From Leidyana gryllorum EB-2025a (Eukaryota; Apicomplexa), in the NCBI GenBank assembly GCA_048772705.1, contig JBLWGC010000005.1, positions 1 through 49,279 of the forward strand: a stretch of 49,279 nt of DNA. The letters are read 5' to 3'. The first letter of the stretch is position 1. Each line of letters starts with the position of its first letter. The notes below the pieces were generated by a model. That model searched no databases. It saw nothing but the letters and a program-made list of their open reading frames with translations, and was not told the origin of the DNA. A program made the translations under genes and the position numbers. Positions 45,441 through 49,279 of this stretch are shown here, piece by piece.

Positions 45441-45511
45441 GCATCTGTGGTCTAGTGGAAGAGTCGCTCGCTGCCATCGAGATAACCTGTGTGCGATTCG
45501 CGACAGATGCA
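45441..45511 (+). pseudogene. tRNA-Gly(GCC) pseudogene
   Basis: Acceptor pairs, loop CTGCCAT. T arm CTGTGTGCGATTCGCGA does not fold. Confidence 0.65.
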
Positions 45512-45555
45512 AAATGATAGCAAGATGAGTTTGTCGGCGGTTTCGATTTCGACCG

Positions 45556-45616
45556 TGGGAGTGGAGAGGATCGAACTCTCGACTTCAGGATTATGAGACC
45601 TACGCGCTACCCTCCC
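45556..45616 (-). pseudogene. Elongator tRNA-Met(CAT) with D-arm deletion
   Basis: Loop CTCATAA and T arm intact. About 12 nt of D arm are missing. The only elongator Met with CAT in the window. Confidence 0.8.
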
Positions 45617-45691
45617 CCCCGACTGTCTCCGAAGAATCACCCGAACCCAGAACCATGCTGCCAGGCAGGTTGGGTCAAGATTCAACAAAGC

Positions 45692-45763
45692 GGGCTGTTC
45701 TGGGAATCGAACCAAGCACTCCTTCCACCCTAAGGAAGAATCATACCACTAGACCAAACAGCC
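45692..45763 (-). tRNA. trnP-AGG: tRNA-Pro(AGG)
   Basis: T stem 5' strand CTTGG has one mismatch. Anticodon stem carries a wobble. Confidence 0.88.
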
Positions 45764-45847
45764 GCCTGTCGGTCGTGCAACCGCTGAGTACAGTCGAGAG
45801 AGTGATCATACGATGTTGAGAACAAAAAATGCGATGGGGTCTGCACA

Positions 45848-45910
45848 GGGCGACTAGGTCAAATGGTAGAGCGCTCGCTTAGGTACTGGGATCGATGCCC
45901 AGGTCGTCCA
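45848..45910 (+). pseudogene. tRNA-Ala lacking anticodon 3' half
   Basis: A 10-nt deletion removes the anticodon. Acceptor (G3:U70), D arm and T arm remain. Confidence 0.82.
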
Positions 45911-45923
45911 AAGTACGTACGGC

Positions 45924-45978
45924 AGCACGTGGCGGGAGCCAAACCCAACCTTACATCTTTGAAGGGTCGCAGACCACG
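45924..45978 (-). pseudogene. tRNA-Gly-derived element, anticodon TCA
   Basis: As 30960. Confidence 0.55.
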
Positions 45979-46023
45979 CCATTGCGAGAGCAGCACAGTC
46001 ACTGTCTAGGGTACCTCTGAAAC

Positions 46024-46096
46024 CGGTCCTGGCAGGTTTCGAACCTGCGACTTTGTGGTTAACAGCCACACGCTCTGCCGACTGAGCTACAAGACC
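46024..46096 (-). tRNA. trnN-GTT: tRNA-Asn(GTT)
   Basis: Consensus copy. Confidence 0.96.
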
Positions 46097-46213
46097 CAGC
46101 TACAATGGTTCACAGGTTAGTATAGACATCCTCCTTTTTGTACCGCAGGATTCTGCAACCACGTCTTGTCAAGAGGGTACGGCTCTCGGCTAAAGCTGTA
46201 GCTGAGGGAGTTG

Positions 46214-46286
46214 TCCACTGTAGTCTAAGTGGCTAGGATATGCGGCTCTCACCCGCACGATCCGGCTTCAAGTCGCGGCAGTGGAA
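46214..46286 (+). tRNA. trnE-CTC: tRNA-Glu(CTC)
   Basis: Two changes in the T stem. Confidence 0.88.
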
Positions 46287-46362
46287 GTCATTGAAGTACT
46301 CGAGCAAAGTGCTCCACTAATCTCCGTCAGTAGCCATCGCTTCGTTATCTCCGACTTACATT

Positions 46363-46426
46363 GCCTTCTAAGCTTAGGGGCAGAGCGTTCGCTTCGTAAG
46401 CGCCGGCTCGATTCCGGCAGAAGGCT
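46363..46426 (+). pseudogene. tRNA-Thr(CGT) with 8-nt deletion
   Basis: As 33212 and 43268. Confidence 0.8.
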
Positions 46427-46475
46427 TTGCTCACGACCCAGTCAATTCTATAACTGTTTCCCTCCTGCGCACACT

Positions 46476-46547
46476 TAGCAGTGCGTCGTTTCGATCGACG
46501 GACCTTTGGGTTATGAGCCCAACACTCTTCCACTGAGCTACACTGCT
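46476..46547 (-). tRNA. trniM-CAT: initiator tRNA-Met(CAT)
   Basis: Consensus copy. Confidence 0.95.
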
Positions 46548-46681
46548 CAGTCTGCAACATGGAAGAGGGAGCCGAAATGCGATTTTTGAGATGTTAATTG
46601 TCTTGAGTGCCGAAGTGGTAACGACGTGGTTGTGTTACTTCTAAAACCTGCTTATCCCATCGGGTCAACCGACAACCAAGA

Positions 46682-46753
46682 GGGCTGTTCTGGGAATCGA
46701 ACCCAGGACTCCTTCCACCCTAAGGAAGGATCATACCACTAGACCAAACAGCC
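46682..46753 (-). tRNA. trnP-AGG: tRNA-Pro(AGG)
   Basis: Consensus copy. Confidence 0.96.
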
Positions 46754-46842
46754 GCCTAGCCGGTGGTTCAACCCGCTGGGTACAGTCGAGAGACTCGTCT
46801 CACTATGTAGAGTATCACTCAATGCCACGAGGTAGGCACAGA

Positions 46843-46914
46843 GGGAGGCTAGTCCAGATGATGAGACGGTGCTTGGTATACGAAAGGTTCCGGGATCGAT
46901 TCTCAGCCCATCCG
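46843..46914 (+). pseudogene. tRNA-Ala-derived element, anticodon GGT
   Basis: Mirror of 32724. Confidence 0.6.
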
Positions 46915-46996
46915 AACTACATAGATGGAACCCTCGCCAGAGTAGTCTGGTTGGCCTATCAACGCTGTCTAGTACTTTGCCAATCACCACTCTACT

Positions 46997-47076
46997 TCCG
47001 GTGGGACGGAATCGAACCGCCGACTATCTGATGCCAGCACTACAGTCAGATGCTCTACCCACTGAGCTACCCCCGG
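46997..47076 (-). tRNA. trnY-GTA: tRNA-Tyr(GTA) with 7-nt intron
   Basis: Mirror of 32562, D loop GTGGG variant. Confidence 0.93.
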
Positions 47077-47117
47077 CCGTCCAACTGCTCCGGGGTTCGA
47101 AAGGCTCAACCCCAGAT

Positions 47118-47176
47118 CCTCGCCCTGTCGGACTGCGGTCTGAACACAGCGCCTTAGACAAATCGGCCATCTCGCC
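47118..47176 (-). pseudogene. tRNA-Leu(CAG) lacking T arm
   Basis: Mirror of 32462. Confidence 0.72.
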
Positions 47177-47306
47177 GGGATGTTGTTGGCTCGCCGCTCC
47201 ACGCGTTTTCTGTCCTTGTGGAACCTCATAATGGAAAAACTTTTGGGGTTGGAGGAAAGTGTGTAGCCATCAAGAGAAAGTTCCATTAGAGACACCGGAG
47301 ACATAT

Positions 47307-47378
47307 TGGGCGAGCCGGAAATCGAGCCTGGCTTCGCACGACCACAACGTGCTGTCCCAACCACTAGACGACTCGGAT
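47307..47378 (-). tRNA. tRNA-His(GTG), worn
   Basis: Acceptor ATCCGAG/CTCGCCC mismatches. Anticodon and D arms mostly intact. Confidence 0.72.
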
Positions 47379-47526
47379 AATCTGCAAGTAGCTATCAAGG
47401 CAGTGGGGCATCAATCAGGATGAAATGTAACAGGAGCGTTATATGCTCTCTAAATAAGCTACTCCAGGCCGTCCAACTTCTGTGAGGCTCATCGGATACG
47501 CCCCTTTCACAGCCCGGAAGCTCCGT

Positions 47527-47592
47527 ACAGCCATGGTCTACTCCTTACGACGTCTGCTCCACACGCAGGAAAGAAGGTCCCAAGTTCTATCC
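47527..47592 (+). pseudogene. tRNA-Val(CAC) truncated in T arm
   Basis: Starts ACAGCCA, loop TCCACAC, then ends in the T loop at a join with a Leu fragment. Confidence 0.72.
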
Positions 47593-47635
47593 TGACAAGG
47601 ATGGGATTTGGATCCACGCCCATTCGGCCCTGCGC
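47593..47635 (-). pseudogene. tRNA-Leu 3' relic
   Basis: Acceptor tail, altered T arm and variable arm. Its far side leads into the 8.95-kb type flank. Confidence 0.55.
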
Positions 47636-47737
47636 GGTCACATACGTCCCTGCGAGTGCTACAGCTGTCCGCCCGTGTCTAATTGGCACTGGTGTTCAAC
47701 GGCGTAGAATTCTAGTGAATCAGCCATGTGCTATGTC

Positions 47738-47808
47738 TGCATCTGCCGGGAATCGAAAACGGGTCGTCTCGATGGCAACGAGACATTCTACCAACAGACC
47801 ATAGATGC
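47738..47808 (-). tRNA. tRNA-Gly(GCC), T arm damaged
   Basis: As 9053 plus one acceptor change. Confidence 0.72.
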
Positions 47809-47875
47809 AGATCACGATCTTGCTGCATCTTGTACGTGGTGACAGCCGTTGTTAGAGAGCCTATCGATCCATCAA

Positions 47876-47947
47876 AGCCTTCTGTCGGAATCGAGCCGCC
47901 GACTTCTCGCTTACGAAGCAAACGCTCTGCCCCTAACTTAAGACGGC
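47876..47947 (-). tRNA. tRNA-Thr(CGT), worn
   Basis: As 9191 but loop TTCGTAA intact. Confidence 0.78.
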
Positions 47948-48023
47948 AATCCAAGCAGGAAATTATGCATCTATCCTCATTGAGGGAGCTTACTGAAGGT
48001 CTGTGATCGGATAGTCCGAGGAC

Positions 48024-48079
48024 TTCCACTGCCGGGACTTGAACCCGGACCGTGCGAGTGAGAGCCGCATATCCTAGCC
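48024..48079 (-). pseudogene. tRNA-Glu(CTC) 3' part
   Basis: As 9339. The Phe that follows there is absent here. Confidence 0.8.
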
Positions 48080-48177
48080 GGCCTCAGCCATACCCACAAG
48101 TGATCGAGACAGGGTCTGCCTCAGACGACAATCGCAACGGAAGCCGTTTGTACGCTGGAACTCAGAAGGAAAGTAAC

Positions 48178-48261
48178 GCACAGATGCCCGGGTGGTCTAA
48201 GGGGCCAGACTCAAGTTCTGGTAGGCGCAAGTCTGCATGGGTTCGAATCCCATTCCGTGCA
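48178..48261 (+). tRNA. trnL-CAA: tRNA-Leu(CAA)
   Basis: D loop CCGGGTGG and acceptor tail TCCGTGC are single changes. Confidence 0.92.
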
Positions 48262-48345
48262 GCGGTTCTCATTCCGGGCGGTATTGGCCATCACTTCCGA
48301 GTCTACGGCTGTACGTAAGTAGCCGTTATATCCCCCTCCCCATTC

Positions 48346-48417
48346 GGCTGTTTGGTCTAGTGGTATGATCCTTCCTTAGGGTGGAAGGAGTCCTGGGTTC
48401 GATTCCCAGAACAGCCC
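48346..48417 (+). tRNA. trnP-AGG: tRNA-Pro(AGG)
   Basis: Consensus copy. Confidence 0.96.
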
Positions 48418-48552
48418 TCTTGGTCGTCGGTTGACCCGACGGGACAAGTTGCCCTCACAACCAACACAGCCACCTCGTTAGCCACTTCGGCACTCAAGGC
48501 CATTAACATCTCAAGAATCGCATTTCGGCTCCCTCTTCCATGTTGCAGACTG

Positions 48553-48624
48553 AGCACTGTAGCTCAGTGGAAGAGTGTTGAGCTCGTAACCCAAAGGTTC
48601 GTCGATCGAAACGACGCACTGCTA
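48553..48624 (+). tRNA. Initiator tRNA-Met body with anticodon CGT
   Basis: A1:U72 and T loop ATCGAAA are kept. The loop is CTCGTAA (A35 to G35), the stem TTGAG/CCCAA has one mismatch, and the acceptor AGCACTG one more. Probably inactive as an initiator. Confidence 0.78.
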
Positions 48625-48673
48625 AGTGTGCGCAGGAGGGAAACAGTTATAGAATAGATTTTCTCGTGAGCAA

Positions 48674-48745
48674 AGCCTTCTGCTGGAATCGAACCGGCGA
48701 CCTTTCGCTTACTAAGCGAATGCTCTGCCCCTAAGCTAAGAAGGC
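48674..48745 (-). tRNA. trnT-AGT: tRNA-Thr(AGT)
   Basis: One T-stem wobble. Confidence 0.94.
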
Positions 48746-48873
48746 AATATCAGCTGGTAATCACGCATCAGTCACTATTGACGGAAGTTACTGGCGCACA
48801 TTGTTCCACCAGTCAATCCTTCCACTGCTCCACCCAACGGCAAAGAGGGTGTAACTAAGTTTAGAGCTTCCTT

Positions 48874-48946
48874 GCCGCCCTAGCTCAGTCGGTAGAGCGC
48901 AAGACTTTTAATCTTGCAGTCGCGGGTTCGAGCCCCGCGGGCGGTG
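48874..48946 (+). tRNA. trnK-TTT: tRNA-Lys(TTT)
   Basis: Consensus copy. Confidence 0.96.
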
Positions 48947-49006
48947 CAAATCAATGTCTCTGGGAGTAGGAATGGAACCGTTGCCTACAAGCACATTCAG
49001 CTGGAT

Positions 49007-49079
49007 TTCCACTGCCGGGACTTGAACCCGGATCGTGCGGGTGAGAGCCGCGTATCCTAGCCACTTAGACTACAGTGGA
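49007..49079 (-). tRNA. trnE-CTC: tRNA-Glu(CTC)
   Basis: One D-stem change (GGATACG). Confidence 0.94.
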
Positions 49080-49220
49080 CAACTCCCTTAGCTGCAGCTT
49101 TAGCCGAGAGCCGTACCCTCTTGACAAGACGTGGTCTGGTGAATCTACAACAAAGGGGTTGCAGAGTCCTGCGATAGGAAGCGGGGGGTCTCTATACTGA
49201 CCTCTGAAACGTTGTCGCTG

Positions 49221-49279
49221 GGTCTTGTAGCTAGGTCGGCAGAGCGTGTGGCTGTTAACCACAAACCCGCCGGTTCGAA
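49221..49279 (+). tRNA. trnN-GTT: tRNA-Asn(GTT), cut by window edge
   Basis: Acceptor strand, D arm, loop CTGTTAA and half the T arm are present before the window ends. Confidence 0.9.

Noticed and set aside
1-49279. A bacterial or phage tRNA array, or an organellar genome
   Set aside because: No CCA is encoded, initiator tRNA is of eukaryotic type, Tyr has an intron, and there are no phage or organelle genes.
1-49279. tRNA-derived SINE family
   Set aside because: The units are full cloverleafs of many isotypes with no common tRNA-unrelated body, A-rich tail or target-site duplications.

Overview
This window is a dense tRNA gene megacluster from a eukaryotic nuclear genome. I count roughly 200 full-length or near-full-length tRNA genes and more than 100 truncated or decayed relics on both strands. 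The mean spacing is about 150 bp, and I see no protein-coding gene, rRNA or ordinary mobile element. The eukaryotic nuclear assignment rests on four features. No 3' CCA is encoded. Tyr genes carry a very short intron after position 37. Initiator tRNA has A1:U72, A54 and A60. Ser and Leu are the only long-variable-arm tRNAs, and His starts at G1. The initiator has U33 rather than the C33 of vertebrates. I cannot name the species.

All 20 amino acids are represented: Ala(AGC,CGC,TGC), Arg(ACG,CCG,TCG,TCT,CCT), Asn(GTT), Asp(GTC), Cys(GCA), Gln(CTG, damaged TTG), Glu(CTC,TTC), Gly(GCC,TCC,CCC), His(GTG), Ile(AAT,TAT), Leu(CAG,AAG,CAA, one TAG), Lys(CTT,TTT), initiator Met, elongator Met (two damaged copies), Phe(GAA), Pro(AGG,CGG), Ser(AGA,CGA,TGA,GCT), Thr(AGT,CGT,TGT), Trp(CCA), Tyr(GTA) and Val(AAC,CAC). 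I found no Val(TAC), Leu(TAA), Pro(TGG) or Sec gene.

Layout. The array is built from short mixed-isotype modules that were copied, inverted and re-joined. 0-7 kb holds Arg/Ser/Ile/Gly/Cys/Leu/Tyr/Pro/iMet/Thr modules. 7.4-10.4 kb is nearly identical to 39.2-42.2 kb in direct orientation. 13.5-15.4 and 18.1-20.1 kb form an inverted repeat, as do 23.6-25.4 and 29.3-31.1 kb, 32.5-33.3 and 46.4-47.2 kb, and 33.2-33.7 and 36.5-37.0 kb. 17.1-18.3 kb recurs directly at 44.6-45.9 kb, and 42.8-43.7 at 45.9-46.8 kb. 15.8-17.2 kb recurs inverted in pieces at 26.2-28.5 kb. Most spacer that is not a gene is recognisable tRNA debris.

Two features stand out. First, several well-folded bodies carry the anticodon of another amino acid: a Lys body with TTC, a Pro body with AGC, an Asp body with CTC, an Ala body with AAG, a Met body with TAT and a Tyr body with GTT. 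Second, the genes I inspected lack a T4 or longer run just downstream, the usual RNA polymerase III terminator. Breakpoints inside tRNA genes, duplicated T and D arms, anticodon-less genes and tandem repeats show that the tRNA genes themselves serve as recombination substrates.
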